From Nonlabens ulvanivorans (GTDB taxonomy: Bacteria > Bacteroidota > Bacteroidia > Flavobacteriales > Flavobacteriaceae), in the NCBI RefSeq assembly GCF_000732625.1, contig NZ_JPJI01000026.1, positions 587,024 to 651,023 on the forward strand: DNA of 64,000 nt. Direction: 5' to 3'. Both the position numbers and the translations under genes were made by a program. The first letter of the stretch is position 1, and each line of letters begins with the position of its first letter. The notes below the pieces were generated by a model. That model was not told where the DNA came from. It was given only the letters and a program-made list of their open reading frames with translations, and searched no databases. Below are positions 16,632 through 27,599 of the stretch, piece after piece.

Positions 16632-18386
16632 ATGAAGGAACTTAAAAAGCTCAATAAACTTTTTGTAAAGTACAAGTGGCAACTGCTAGGAGGATTTCTA
16701 GTAACCATAATTGCACGAGTACTTTCCATCTTCTTACCTAAATATATAGGTAAAATCATCAACTTACTTAATGATTGGGGTAATGGTAACATTACAGATG
16801 AGTCATTTCTCAATGATCAATTGTTATTATACATCGGTATTATTCTAGGTACAACATTACTTTCTGCAGGACTTACTTTTGTAATGCGTCAGTTAATTAT
16901 TGTGGTATCTAGACATTTAGAATATGATCTCAAAAACATCATCTATAATCAGTATCAAAGATTATCACTAGGCTTTTACAAGCAAAACCGAACTGGTGAT
17001 CTAATGAATCGTATTAGCGAAGACGTCTCAAAAGTACGCATGTACATGGGACCAGCTTTAATGTATAGTGTTAATATGATTACCTTATTTGCTGTAGTGA
17101 TACCTGCCATGATTTACACGGCTCCTACTCTAGCTATTTACACCATCATACCACTTCCCTTTTTATCAGTAGCGATATATTTAGTTAGCCGCGAGATTCA
17201 GAAACGTTCAAAACTGGTTCAAGAACAACTCTCTAGTTTAAACACGATTGCTCAAGAATCTTTTAGCGGAATATCTGTTATAAAGGCTTACAATTTATCA
17301 CAACAAATGAATGAGCAGTTCACTGTTGTTGCAAATGACAGTAAAGAAAAAAACATAGACCTAGCTCGTATTCAAGCCTTGTTTTTTCCTTTAATGGTCT
17401 TACTTATAGGCCTTAGTAACATTCTAGTCCTATATATAGGAGGAAAACAAGCAGCAGAAGGCATTATTGAAGTAGGTGTCATTCCAGAGTTCTTAATTTA
17501 TGTCAACATGTTAACCTGGCCAGTAGCCGTTGTCGGTTGGGTAACTAATATGGTACAACAAGCAGCCGCATCACAAAAACGTATCAACGAATTTCTAGAT
17601 ATCAATCCCGCAATTCAAAACATGGTTGAAACAGATACGCCGGTTACCGGAAACATCACTTTTAACCATGTGAATTTTGTTTATGAGGATACTAATATAC
17701 AAGCACTTAAAGATGTAAGCTTCACTATTGAAGCAGGTAAAACATTAGCCATTTTAGGTAAAACCGGTAGTGGTAAATCTACCGTACTTGAATTAATAGG
17801 TAGATTATATGATGTTACCGACGGCACTATAATAGTAGACGACTACCCTATTAAAGACCTTAACCTTGATAAATTACGACAGGCTATAGGATATGTACCG
17901 CAAGATGCGTTTCTATTCTCTGATACAATAGGTAATAATATTGCATTCGGTAAAAAGGATGCTAGTAAGGATGAAATAATTGAAGCTGCAAAAAATGCAG
18001 TAGTTCACAAAAACATTATAGACTTCACTAAAGAATATGATACGGTATTAGGTGAACGAGGTATAACCTTAAGTGGTGGACAAAAGCAACGTGTTTCAAT
18101 AGCACGAGCGATTATCAAAAAACCTCAAATCTTATTATTTGACGATTGTCTAAGCGCGGTAGACACAGAAACTGAAGAAAAAATTCTAAATAATCTCAAA
18201 AAAGTGACTGAAAACACTACCACTATCATCGTTAGTCACCGAGTAAGTAGTGCAAAAAATGCAGATCAAATTATTGTATTAGATGAAGGTCGTGTTGTTG
18301 AAAATGGCAATCATGACTCTTTAATTAAAAACAATGGCTATTATGCAGAACTGTATACAAATCAAATGATGGAAGACGATCGTTAA
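16632..18386 (+). CDS. ABC exporter, fused permease-ATPase (MsbA-like)
   Basis: A half-transporter of 584 aa. It has six transmembrane helices over residues about 15-310 and an ATPase domain from about residue 340 with Walker A GKTGSGKS, Q-loop YVPQDAFLFSDT, signature LSGGQKQR, Walker B ILLFDDCLSAVD and switch His in IIVSHR. It works as a dimer exporting a hydrophobic compound such as lipid or drug; the substrate cannot be told. A second, similar exporter is truncated at the right edge of the window. It is monocistronic and divergent from leucine dehydrogenase. Confidence 0.9.
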   Translation: MKELKKLNKLFVKYKWQLLGGFLVTIIARVLSIFLPKYIGKIINLLNDWGNGNITDESFLNDQLLLYIGIILGTTLLSAGLTFVMRQLIIVVSRHLEYDLKNIIYNQYQRLSLGFYKQNRTGDLMNRISEDVSKVRMYMGPALMYSVNMITLFAVVIPAMIYTAPTLAIYTIIPLPFLSVAIYLVSREIQKRSKLVQEQLSSLNTIAQESFSGISVIKAYNLSQQMNEQFTVVANDSKEKNIDLARIQALFFPLMVLLIGLSNILVLYIGGKQAAEGIIEVGVIPEFLIYVNMLTWPVAVVGWVTNMVQQAAASQKRINEFLDINPAIQNMVETDTPVTGNITFNHVNFVYEDTNIQALKDVSFTIEAGKTLAILGKTGSGKSTVLELIGRLYDVTDGTIIVDDYPIKDLNLDKLRQAIGYVPQDAFLFSDTIGNNIAFGKKDASKDEIIEAAKNAVVHKNIIDFTKEYDTVLGERGITLSGGQKQRVSIARAIIKKPQILLFDDCLSAVDTETEEKILNNLKKVTENTTTIIVSHRVSSAKNADQIIVLDEGRVVENGNHDSLIKNNGYYAELYTNQMMEDDR

Positions 18387-18515
18387 ATAATCTAGAATCT
18401 AGCGATTCTAAAAAAACATGATAGTTTAACCTTTTTAAATCCCTTTTTAAACCACAAACTATCAACTACTTCACACAATAAACCGATAATCTCTTTCCCA
18501 TTTAACATTTTTTTA

Positions 18516-18523
18516 TATTTTTG
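18516..18523 (+). promoter_or_regulatory. -7 box upstream of the DUF3276 gene
   Basis: TATTTTTG, an exact TAnnTTTG, 28 nt before the ATG at 18552. Confidence 0.5.
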
Positions 18524-18551
18524 GGCTTATTGACAACCTTGAAATAGCATA

Positions 18552-18935
18552 ATGAGCGATAGAGATTACAAAGATCAAGAAGATATTTTTTCAAAAGTAG
18601 TACGTGCAGGACGACGCACTTATTTCTTTGACGTGAGGTCAACTAAAGCAGATGATTATTACCTAACCATCACTGAAAGCAAAAAGTTCACCAATGACGA
18701 TGGTAGTTTTCACTTTAAAAAACATAAAATTTATCTTTATAAAGAAGATTTTGCAGAGTTTGAAAGTACTCTTGCAGAAATGACACAATTCATCATCAAA
18801 GAAAAAGGTGATACGGTCATTTCAGAAAGACATCAGGCAGATTATAATCCGGCTGCTCATGCAACAGAAACGGTACAAACAGAAACTACTGAAGCAGCAC
18901 AAAGCTTCACAGACGTTAGTTTTGATGACATATAA
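18552..18935 (+). CDS. DUF3276/PUR-alpha-like nucleic acid-binding protein
   Basis: 127 aa. Residues about 10-85 (FSKVVRAGRRTYFFDVRSTK, then YYLTITESKKF and KHKIYLYKEDFAEF) form a PUR repeat of the kind found in bacterial Pur-alpha homologues, which dimerise and bind single-stranded nucleic acid. The C-terminal 40 residues are Ala/Thr/Glu-rich and probably disordered. Abundant in Bacteroidota as a conserved single gene. It has its own promoter box and terminator. Confidence 0.87.
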   Translation: MSDRDYKDQEDIFSKVVRAGRRTYFFDVRSTKADDYYLTITESKKFTNDDGSFHFKKHKIYLYKEDFAEFESTLAEMTQFIIKEKGDTVISERHQADYNPAAHATETVQTETTEAAQSFTDVSFDDI

Positions 18936-18955
18936 GTACATCACAAAGATTTCTT

Positions 18956-18986
18956 AAAGCCTTTCATTTTGAAAGGCTTTTTTTAT
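18956..18986 (+). terminator. Intrinsic terminator of the DUF3276 gene
   Basis: AAAGCCTTTC/GAAAGGCTTT 10-bp stem with an ATTTT loop and a T tract, 20 nt after the stop. Confidence 0.9.
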
Positions 18987-19008
18987 TTTTAAACTTTAAC
19001 AACCTACT

Positions 19009-21519
19009 ATGTATAAAGCAATACTGATGGTGGCTTGTCTCGCTTTCGCGAAAGCGTTAACAGCACAAACACTAGTCGATCCTACATTAAGCTATTATTT
19101 ACCAAATCCATCAACCACTTACAATAGTGAGATTTCTACACCACAAGAAGTACTAGGTTACGTACCGGGAAAATGGCATGTCACTCACGATAAACTTACA
19201 GAATACATGCGTGTTCTGGCGCGTGAATCAGATCGCATAACTTTAGAAAATCGAGGCACCACTTATGAAGGAAGACCACTGTTGCTACTGACAATTACGT
19301 CGCCTCAAAACCATGCAAATATTGAACAGATACAGGCTGATCACATAGCATTATCTGATGGCAGCAATGCATCTACCGCAAATATGCCTATCGTAGTTTA
19401 TCAAGGGTTTTCTATACATGGTAATGAGCCCAGTGGATCAAATGCGGCTCTTCTTCTCGCCTATCATCTTGCTGCTGGAAAAGGATCTGAGATGGATGAA
19501 TTACTGAATAATACCGTCATACTTTTTGATCCTAGTTTTAATCCAGATGGATTGCAGCGATTTGCTGGTTGGGTCAACCAACATAAAAATGAGAATATAA
19601 ATCCAGATTCTTATGACCGTGAATATAGCGAGGCATGGCCTGGTGGACGCACTAATCACTATTGGTTTGATATGAATCGTGACTGGCTACCTGTTCAATT
19701 ACCAGAATCTCAAGCAAGAATTGAGACCTTTCATAATTGGATGCCTAATATTCTAACAGATCATCACGAGATGGGAACTAATGCAACTTTCTTTTTCCAG
19801 CCAGGAATTCCATCACGCACGCATCCCTTAACACCAGCAATGAATCAACAGCTGACTCGTAAAATAGGAGATTTTCATGCAGCAGAATTAGATAAAATAG
19901 GATCACTTTATTATACTGAAGAAAGCTATGACGACTTCTACTATGGTAAAGGATCAACGTTCCCAGACGTTAATGGCTCTATAGGAATTCTTTTTGAGCA
20001 AGCTAGTTCTCGTGGACATGCTCAAAATTCTGAAAATGGAGTGTTGACGTTTCCATTTACTATACGCAACCAGTTTACGGCAGGCATTTCTACACTAAAA
20101 GCCGCAGTAAGTATGCGTCAAGAAATCCTAGATTATCACAAAAAGTTTTATGCCGATGCTCGTAAAGAAAATAATAATGGTGCCATCATTTTCGGAGATT
20201 ATACTGATGCTGGTAGAACTGATGCACTTGCAGATATTTTAATGAGGCACAAAATAGAAGTGCGTTCTTTAAAAAATAATGTCACTAAAAACGGTAAAAC
20301 TTACAAAAAGGACTATGCTTACATCGTTCCAAAAAATCAAAAGAATTCGCGATTGATTAAAGCGATGTTTGAAAAACGCACCACTTTTCTAGACAGTTTG
20401 TTTTATGATATCAGTGCGTGGACTTTTCCGCTAGCCTTTGATATGGATTATGATGAGAATGCTAGTTTAAATGATGCTATGGATGAATTAGCATATAAGA
20501 ACGGTATTGGTAAAATAAATTCGTCTGACTATGCTTATCTCATGCCGTGGAATGAGTATAAAACGCCTAAGATTTTAAATATTTTGCTTTCTGAAGGAAT
20601 ACGTGCAAAGGTGGCAATGAAAGAATTTACTATTGAAGGTAAAGATTATGACTATGGAACCATATTAATTCCTGTTCAAAATCAAAAATGGGATGCGTCT
20701 GAGTTTGCAGATCGTCTAGGAGATATTGCCATCCATGAAGGCATAAGCTTTTATGGTGTTCAATCTGGACTTACTAAAGGCATCGATCTAGGTTCTCGAC
20801 AGTTTAGAGCATTAACCTTACCTAAAGTTGCTTTATTAATAGGCGATGGAATTAATCCTTATGATGCTGGCGAGATTTGGCACTTACTAGACCAGCGTTA
20901 TGACATGGTGGTAACTAAGATAGATGTTAATGATATTAATCGTAAAGATTTATCGCGCTACAACACCATTATTGTTCCAGCAACCTATGGTAGCCCAGAA
21001 AATGAGGTTGTCGATCAACTTAAAGAATGGACACGTGCTGGTGGAACTTTAATAGGTTATCGCAGTGCGTTAAGATGGATGAGTAGTTCTAAATTATTAC
21101 CGCTTACTTTTAAGAGTATCGATAATCCAGCAAACAACATCACCTTTGAACAACGTTCTGATTTTTATGGAGCACAAAATATAGGTGGTGCCATTTTTGA
21201 AACTCAACTAGATCGTTCACATCCTATCGCATTTGGATTTAAAGATGATCAATTACCTATGTTTAGAAACACACGACTATTTATTGAACCTCATTCAGAC
21301 TCTTTCAGAAACCCGATACGTTATACAGATAACCCTTTGATGAGTGGTTATATCTCAGACCTGAATTTAGAAGTGTTGAAAAATACGGTTCCATTTCAGC
21401 ATAACAATTATGGGCGAGGTGATGTTATAGGTTTTACTGACAACACACAGTTTAGAGCTTTCTGGTATGGAACAAATAAACTATTAATGAATGCTATTTT
21501 CTTTGCAGAGGAGATGTAG
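19009..21519 (+). CDS. Secreted M14 family zinc carboxypeptidase
   Basis: 836 aa. The signal peptide is MYKAILMVACLAFAKALTAQ, and the palindrome at 19041-19056 encodes its AFAKA core. The M14 domain spans residues about 55-390. The zinc ligands are FSIHGNEPSG (His137, Glu140) and a distal His in ILTDHHEMG, with the substrate-binding region DPSFNPDGLQRF and DMNRDW between them. The C-terminal part contains a glutamine-amidotransferase-like fold (VALLIGDGINPYDAGEIWHL) as in other large bacterial M14 proteins. It probably acts in the periplasm or outside the cell on peptides. Confidence 0.88.
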   Translation: MYKAILMVACLAFAKALTAQTLVDPTLSYYLPNPSTTYNSEISTPQEVLGYVPGKWHVTHDKLTEYMRVLARESDRITLENRGTTYEGRPLLLLTITSPQNHANIEQIQADHIALSDGSNASTANMPIVVYQGFSIHGNEPSGSNAALLLAYHLAAGKGSEMDELLNNTVILFDPSFNPDGLQRFAGWVNQHKNENINPDSYDREYSEAWPGGRTNHYWFDMNRDWLPVQLPESQARIETFHNWMPNILTDHHEMGTNATFFFQPGIPSRTHPLTPAMNQQLTRKIGDFHAAELDKIGSLYYTEESYDDFYYGKGSTFPDVNGSIGILFEQASSRGHAQNSENGVLTFPFTIRNQFTAGISTLKAAVSMRQEILDYHKKFYADARKENNNGAIIFGDYTDAGRTDALADILMRHKIEVRSLKNNVTKNGKTYKKDYAYIVPKNQKNSRLIKAMFEKRTTFLDSLFYDISAWTFPLAFDMDYDENASLNDAMDELAYKNGIGKINSSDYAYLMPWNEYKTPKILNILLSEGIRAKVAMKEFTIEGKDYDYGTILIPVQNQKWDASEFADRLGDIAIHEGISFYGVQSGLTKGIDLGSRQFRALTLPKVALLIGDGINPYDAGEIWHLLDQRYDMVVTKIDVNDINRKDLSRYNTIIVPATYGSPENEVVDQLKEWTRAGGTLIGYRSALRWMSSSKLLPLTFKSIDNPANNITFEQRSDFYGAQNIGGAIFETQLDRSHPIAFGFKDDQLPMFRNTRLFIEPHSDSFRNPIRYTDNPLMSGYISDLNLEVLKNTVPFQHNNYGRGDVIGFTDNTQFRAFWYGTNKLLMNAIFFAEEM
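19041..19056. repeat. CGCTTTCGCGAAAGCG palindrome inside a signal peptide
   Basis: Perfect 16-mer. It encodes residues 12-16 (AFAKA) of the M14 peptidase signal peptide. Confidence 0.92.
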
Positions 21520-21580
21520 GTTTTATTTTAAGTTTTAGATTGCTGGGCTGTTAGGATGCTGGGTTAATTAAAAGTAAATA

Positions 21581-22060
21581 ATGTTAGACAATATTATACA
21601 TGTATTAATAGCTATTTTGAATCTGGTTTGTTTTGGGTATTTAATTCATGTGATCGGTGGATTGATTAAATATAGAAAAAATGTATTTGAACATAGAAAC
21701 AAAGCTTTAAGCATTATTATATTAGTTCTAACCATATTCCAAGTATCTAAAAAACAACAAGAAGAATTACAATCATTTAATGTAAAACCTCTAAATTCTA
21801 GTAACATAAAGATATCTATTGAAGATAACTGGTTCAGTGATTTGAATGTCATAAGTTATAATTCAAATCAGCATCAACCACGCATAGCGACTTTATCTCA
21901 CACCGGTCTTATAATGGGAATCGACTATCAGGCTATTTCAATTAATTTCACAATAAATTCAAATCAAGAATATATAAAAGTACAATACTTCAAAAACTAT
22001 AGAATCTATGGCAATACCATTTATAGAAGTTTAAAATCATCAACTATGCGTATTAAATAG
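21581..22060 (+). CDS. Small membrane protein, unknown
   Basis: 159 aa, not recognised. One strong N-terminal transmembrane segment (IIHVLIAILNLVCFGYLIHV, residues 5-24) is followed by a second short hydrophobic stretch (IIILVLTIFQV, residues 45-55) and a soluble beta-rich tail. It has an ATG start and is followed by a good bidirectional terminator at 22071, which supports it being a real transcription unit. It follows the M14 gene by 61 nt. Codon use looks like the neighbours. The function is unknown. Confidence 0.6.
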   Translation: MLDNIIHVLIAILNLVCFGYLIHVIGGLIKYRKNVFEHRNKALSIIILVLTIFQVSKKQQEELQSFNVKPLNSSNIKISIEDNWFSDLNVISYNSNQHQPRIATLSHTGLIMGIDYQAISINFTINSNQEYIKVQYFKNYRIYGNTIYRSLKSSTMRIK

Positions 22061-22070
22061 ATGAATTAAA

Positions 22071-22096
22071 AAAGCTCTAACCATAGTTAGAGCTTT
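22071..22096. terminator. Bidirectional intrinsic terminator
   Basis: AAAGCTCTAAC/GTTAGAGCTTT 11-bp stem with a 4-nt loop between the convergent small membrane protein gene and rtcB. Confidence 0.88.
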
Positions 22097-22107
22097 CTTT
22101 TTAAACA

Positions 22108-23583
<1,476 letters not shown>

Positions 23584-23607
23584 CTATGATACAAATATGC
23601 ACACCTT

Positions 23608-23630
23608 ACTGCGCAGTCTTTTTGCGTAGT
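23608..23630. promoter_or_regulatory. Operator-like palindrome between rtcB and the WYL regulator
   Basis: The perfect palindrome ACTGCGCAGT (23608-23617) is followed after 6 nt by GCGTAGT (23624-23630), a near-inverse of the same half-site. It lies midway in the divergent intergenic region, a normal place for a regulator's binding site. Binding is an inference. Confidence 0.4.
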
Positions 23631-23709
23631 TAAAATTTAAATATCTATCATTGCATGTAGACACATTCAAAAACCTAATAGGTGCCTAATAATCAATATT
23701 TTAAAAATC

Positions 23710-24738
23710 ATGGCTGTAAATAAAAATGCATTACTCAGGTATAAAACCATTGATAAATGTTTACAAAACACATATCGCACATGGACACTAGCAGATTTAG
23801 TAGCATACTGTTCGCAAACTTTATATGATTATGAAGGGCGAGATGTTTCTGTAAGTACAAGAACTGTCCAGCTTGATATTCAAATGATGCGTAGTGACAA
23901 ACTAGGTTATAATGCGCCTATTGAGGTGTATGACCGTAAGTATTATAGATACAGTGATCCTAATTACACCATTACAGATATTCCAGTTACAGAAGCTGAC
24001 ATGTCTGTATTAACAGAAACCATGGAAATGCTGCGTCAGTTTAAGGATTTTTCATTCTTTGATGAATTAAAAGTTATCATAAATAAACTTCAAGATAAAA
24101 TTCACACTGAGAATAGTGAGAAACCATCCATCATCTATTTAGAAAAAAATGAGAATTTAAAAGGTCTGGATTACCTAGACGAATTATACCAGGCGATTTT
24201 AAAAGAAGTAGTCATTATTCTAACCTATCAATCATTTAAGGCGAGACAACCTCAACATATGACTTTTCATCCACAGTTCTTAAGAGAATATAATAACCGA
24301 TGGTTTGTCATAGGACTAGTGCAAAATGAGGATGGTATTAGAACGCTAGCTCTAGACAGAATTATCGAAATAGATTATGATCTAAAAATCGACTATCAAT
24401 ATGCTCAAATCAACCCCAAAGATTATTATAAAAATACGGTAGGTGTTACCGTTTTAGACCATCATCATACGGCTCATGTAGTCTTTAAGGTCAATAAGAC
24501 AAATGCTCCTTATGTTGTCACTAAACCGTTTCACCATTCTCAAGAAATTATCTCTTTACAGGAAGATGGTAGTATGACTTTTCAAATATTTGTAAATTTA
24601 AACTTTGAATTAGAGCGATTAATTCTAGGTTTCGGCGAGTCGATTGAAGTCCTTAAACCAAGAAACTTACGACAAAGAATAAAAAGGAAAACCGCACTTG
24701 CAGCAAGAATTTATCAAAAGAAAAACAGGAATGAGTAA
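23710..24738 (+). CDS. WYL-domain transcriptional regulator
   Basis: 342 aa. The N-terminal winged-helix part (residues about 8-85: WTLADLVAYCSQTL, VSTRTVQLDIQMMR) is the DeoR/HTH_11-like DNA-binding region of WYL proteins. The WYL ligand-sensing domain (about 165-250) has FHPQFLREYNNRWFVIG and LALDRIIEI. The C-terminal WCX extension runs to residue 335. WYL regulators respond to nucleotides or single-stranded nucleic acids and often control DNA/RNA repair and defence genes. The gene is divergent from rtcB across a 201-bp region, so it probably controls rtcB and itself. Confidence 0.88.
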   Translation: MAVNKNALLRYKTIDKCLQNTYRTWTLADLVAYCSQTLYDYEGRDVSVSTRTVQLDIQMMRSDKLGYNAPIEVYDRKYYRYSDPNYTITDIPVTEADMSVLTETMEMLRQFKDFSFFDELKVIINKLQDKIHTENSEKPSIIYLEKNENLKGLDYLDELYQAILKEVVIILTYQSFKARQPQHMTFHPQFLREYNNRWFVIGLVQNEDGIRTLALDRIIEIDYDLKIDYQYAQINPKDYYKNTVGVTVLDHHHTAHVVFKVNKTNAPYVVTKPFHHSQEIISLQEDGSMTFQIFVNLNFELERLILGFGESIEVLKPRNLRQRIKRKTALAARIYQKKNRNE

Positions 24739-24905
24739 ATTCTTTTATTTGATAAAAACATCTTCAACAAACATACACTGACCTAATTTCACATATATCT
24801 CACCCTTCAATTTTAAATCTCAGACAACCATTTCAAAAATGTTTCGTCTATATACAAAACGAGCCGTAAATTCGTTTGTAGGTGAACCACCAAACTAACT
24901 CTTCT

Positions 24906-27377
24906 ATGAAAAATGTTCTATGTACCGTAATGCTTTTATGTTTTGCTTTCGCGCAAGCGCAATTATCTGGTACTTTATATGATGATCAAAAAGAACCTAT
25001 CGCCTTTGCTTCTATATATGTTGAAAGTACTTACATAGGAACAACTACTAATAATAGTGGTCAATACACTCTTACATTTCCAGAAAACGGAACCTATAAT
25101 GTCGTTTTTAAATCGCTAGGTTATAAAACACAAGTAGTAGAAATAGTGCTTAACGGTACTGCGGTTACTAAAGATATTACGCTTACTGAAGAGTTGACCA
25201 CACTCGACGCTGTGGTAATCACAAATGGTGAGGATCCTGCTTACCGCATCATACGTGAGGCGATTAACAATAGAGAAGCTAACCGTAAGAAATTCTCGAG
25301 CTATACGGCAGATTTTTACTCGCGTGGTTTCTGGTATATGGATGATGTCCCAGAGAAATTTCTAGGTGAAGAGATAGGTGATCTAGAAGGATCACTAGAC
25401 TCTTTAACGCGCAGCGGTATCGTTTACCTGTCTGAAACCGTGAGCGAAATCGCTTATGACGCACCAGACAATTTTAAAGAACGTATCGTGGCCAGCAAAG
25501 TCAGTGGTGATGATAATGGCTTTTCTGTTAACAGTGCCGAGAGTGCCAACTTCGACTTCTATAACAATAACATAGATTTAAACAATCGTATCGTATCGCC
25601 TATCGCAGACTATGCACTAGGATACTATGAATATAAATTGCTAGGTACCTTTTATGACGATAATAATTTTTTAATCAATAAAATACAGGTAAGCTCTCGC
25701 AGACCTAAGGACAACACCTTTAACGGTACGATTTATATTGTAGAAGATGATTGGACCATTTATGGTGTAGAGTTAACCACTCGTGGCGAGAACATCAACG
25801 TGCCTATCATTGAAGAATTGGTCTTTAATCAATCTTTTACCTATGAAGAAGCAAGTGGTGACTGGATAAAAAGATCGCAGTCTATCGATTTTCAATTTGC
25901 TTTTTTTGGCTTTAAAGGTTACGGTCGTTTTATAGCAAACTATACTAACTATGACTTTAAACCACAATTTGATAAAAAATATTTTGGCCCAGAAGTGTTG
26001 AGCTTTGCAGATGGTGCTAACAAAAAGGACAGCACCTACTGGAATGCAAAACGTCCTACACCACTTACCGTTGCCGAGACTGATGAGTACGTTAAGAAGG
26101 ACAGTATATCTGCCGTGCGCAACGACCCAAAATATAAGGACAGTGTTGATGCCGTAAATAATAAATTAGACCTGCTTGAAATACTGACCGGTTATACTTA
26201 TCGTAACTCAAATAACCGCAGTTCTATAGGTTATAAAGGTGTCACAGATTTTAAAGGTTTTAATACAGTACAAGGTTATGTACTAGGTACTGGACTGTTT
26301 TATTCAAAAGGATATGATGAGGATTATAACAAATACCTATATGCCAGTGTAGATGCAGACTACGGATTCTCTGATGATCGCGTGCGTTACAACGCATCCA
26401 TCTATTATCGATTTAATAGAACAAACAGGCGTAGCCTGCGACTGTCTGGTGGTACCGCTGTACAGCAAATCAATAACAGTAATCCTATATCGACGATGGA
26501 AAACACGTTATCCAGCTTACTGTTTGAACGCAATTATGCCAAATTCTATGAAGTCGATTATGCCCGAGCTAGCTATAGTGAAGAACTCATCAACGGACTA
26601 TTTGCAAACGCTTATGTCGGTTATGAAAGACGCCAGCCGTTAACCAACACAACAGACCAGGTTTTCTTCTCACAGTCAGACGTAGACTATACAAGGAATA
26701 ATCCATTACAGCTGGACAACAGCAGACTTGCCTTAATCGATGAGCACGAGATGGTAAAAGTAGGTCTAGGACTGACCATACGACCAGGACAGAAATTCCA
26801 GAGCTATCCAGATCAGAAGTATAACATTAATAACGAAAAATACCCAACCATTACTCTTAACTATGAAGGTGCACTCGCTTCAGACAACAGCAACTATGAC
26901 TATCACCAGTTTAGAGCAAGCCTTTATCAATCATTTGACATGGGTAATGTAGGACGCAGTAGTTACTGGGTAAACGGTGGTACTTTTATTAATGGCGATG
27001 GCATCTCATTTTTAGACTACCAGCACTTTAATGGGAATAGGTTACGTTATAAGTTACAAGCCTTAAATCCCTATGGTTTTGGTCTATTGAACTACTATGA
27101 CTACAGTACAAACAGCGATTATGCACAAGTACACTTACAACACGATTTTAAAGGCTTTATACTAGGTAAAATCCCAGGATTAAATAAGCTTAACTATGAC
27201 CTCATTTTAAGTGGTAAAGCGCTGTTTACAGACCGCAAACCTTATTTTGAGGCCAGTGCCGGAATTGATAATATTGGATTTGGTAAGTTCAGACCGTTCC
27301 GTGTGGACTATGTGCATAGTATCACCAGCGGTCGCAGTTATGGCGCCTTTGTGGTCGGTATTAACTTTGGGCTATAA
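24906..27377 (+). CDS. DUF5686/carboxypeptidase-regulatory-like outer-membrane protein
   Basis: 823 aa. The signal peptide MKNVLCTVMLLCFAFAQAQ is followed by a CarboxypepD_reg-like domain (residues about 20-100: LSGTLYDDQKEPIAFASIYV). A DUF5686 region with AYRIIREAINNREANRKKF follows, then a long beta-barrel ending in the outer-membrane C-terminal strand FVVGINFGL. An in-frame GTG at 24882 would add eight residues ahead of the signal peptide; ATG 24906 is preferred. It probably resides in the outer membrane. Two 60-nt samples I counted are 45-47% GC, against about 33% in the neighbouring WYL gene. A degenerate palindrome encodes part of the signal peptide. Confidence 0.82.
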   Translation: MKNVLCTVMLLCFAFAQAQLSGTLYDDQKEPIAFASIYVESTYIGTTTNNSGQYTLTFPENGTYNVVFKSLGYKTQVVEIVLNGTAVTKDITLTEELTTLDAVVITNGEDPAYRIIREAINNREANRKKFSSYTADFYSRGFWYMDDVPEKFLGEEIGDLEGSLDSLTRSGIVYLSETVSEIAYDAPDNFKERIVASKVSGDDNGFSVNSAESANFDFYNNNIDLNNRIVSPIADYALGYYEYKLLGTFYDDNNFLINKIQVSSRRPKDNTFNGTIYIVEDDWTIYGVELTTRGENINVPIIEELVFNQSFTYEEASGDWIKRSQSIDFQFAFFGFKGYGRFIANYTNYDFKPQFDKKYFGPEVLSFADGANKKDSTYWNAKRPTPLTVAETDEYVKKDSISAVRNDPKYKDSVDAVNNKLDLLEILTGYTYRNSNNRSSIGYKGVTDFKGFNTVQGYVLGTGLFYSKGYDEDYNKYLYASVDADYGFSDDRVRYNASIYYRFNRTNRRSLRLSGGTAVQQINNSNPISTMENTLSSLLFERNYAKFYEVDYARASYSEELINGLFANAYVGYERRQPLTNTTDQVFFSQSDVDYTRNNPLQLDNSRLALIDEHEMVKVGLGLTIRPGQKFQSYPDQKYNINNEKYPTITLNYEGALASDNSNYDYHQFRASLYQSFDMGNVGRSSYWVNGGTFINGDGISFLDYQHFNGNRLRYKLQALNPYGFGLLNYYDYSTNSDYAQVHLQHDFKGFILGKIPGLNKLNYDLILSGKALFTDRKPYFEASAGIDNIGFGKFRPFRVDYVHSITSGRSYGAFVVGINFGL
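24945..24959. repeat. Degenerate palindrome inside a signal peptide
   Basis: GCTTTCGCGCAAGCG, one change from the palindrome. It encodes AFAQA at the end of the DUF5686 protein signal peptide. Confidence 0.6.
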
Positions 27378-27394
27378 TACAAAAATACACATAC

Positions 27395-27409
27395 CGCTTA
27401 CGCGAAAAG
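27395..27409. repeat. Degenerate palindrome, intergenic
   Basis: CGCTTACGCGAAAAG, downstream of the DUF5686 gene, with two or more changes from the 16-mer. Confidence 0.45.
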
Positions 27410-27451
27410 TTAGACGCTAACACCTTGTGATAATAATTAACTTCTAAGTAA

Positions 27452-27485
27452 AAGACTCATACTTGTGTATGGGTCTTTTTTATTG
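27452..27485 (+). terminator. Intrinsic terminator of the DUF5686 gene
   Basis: An 11-bp stem, AAGACTCATAC paired with GTATGGGTCTT (one T-G wobble), is followed by a T tract. It lies about 75 nt after the stop. Confidence 0.8.
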
Positions 27486-27599
27486 GTATTTAACAGTATT
27501 TGCAATGATTAGAAGAATTTTCTACGATATAATATTTAAGCACTAAGTATATAAAACTATATTTAGTTGAATTAACAGAAACATTGATCTTCTATAGAA

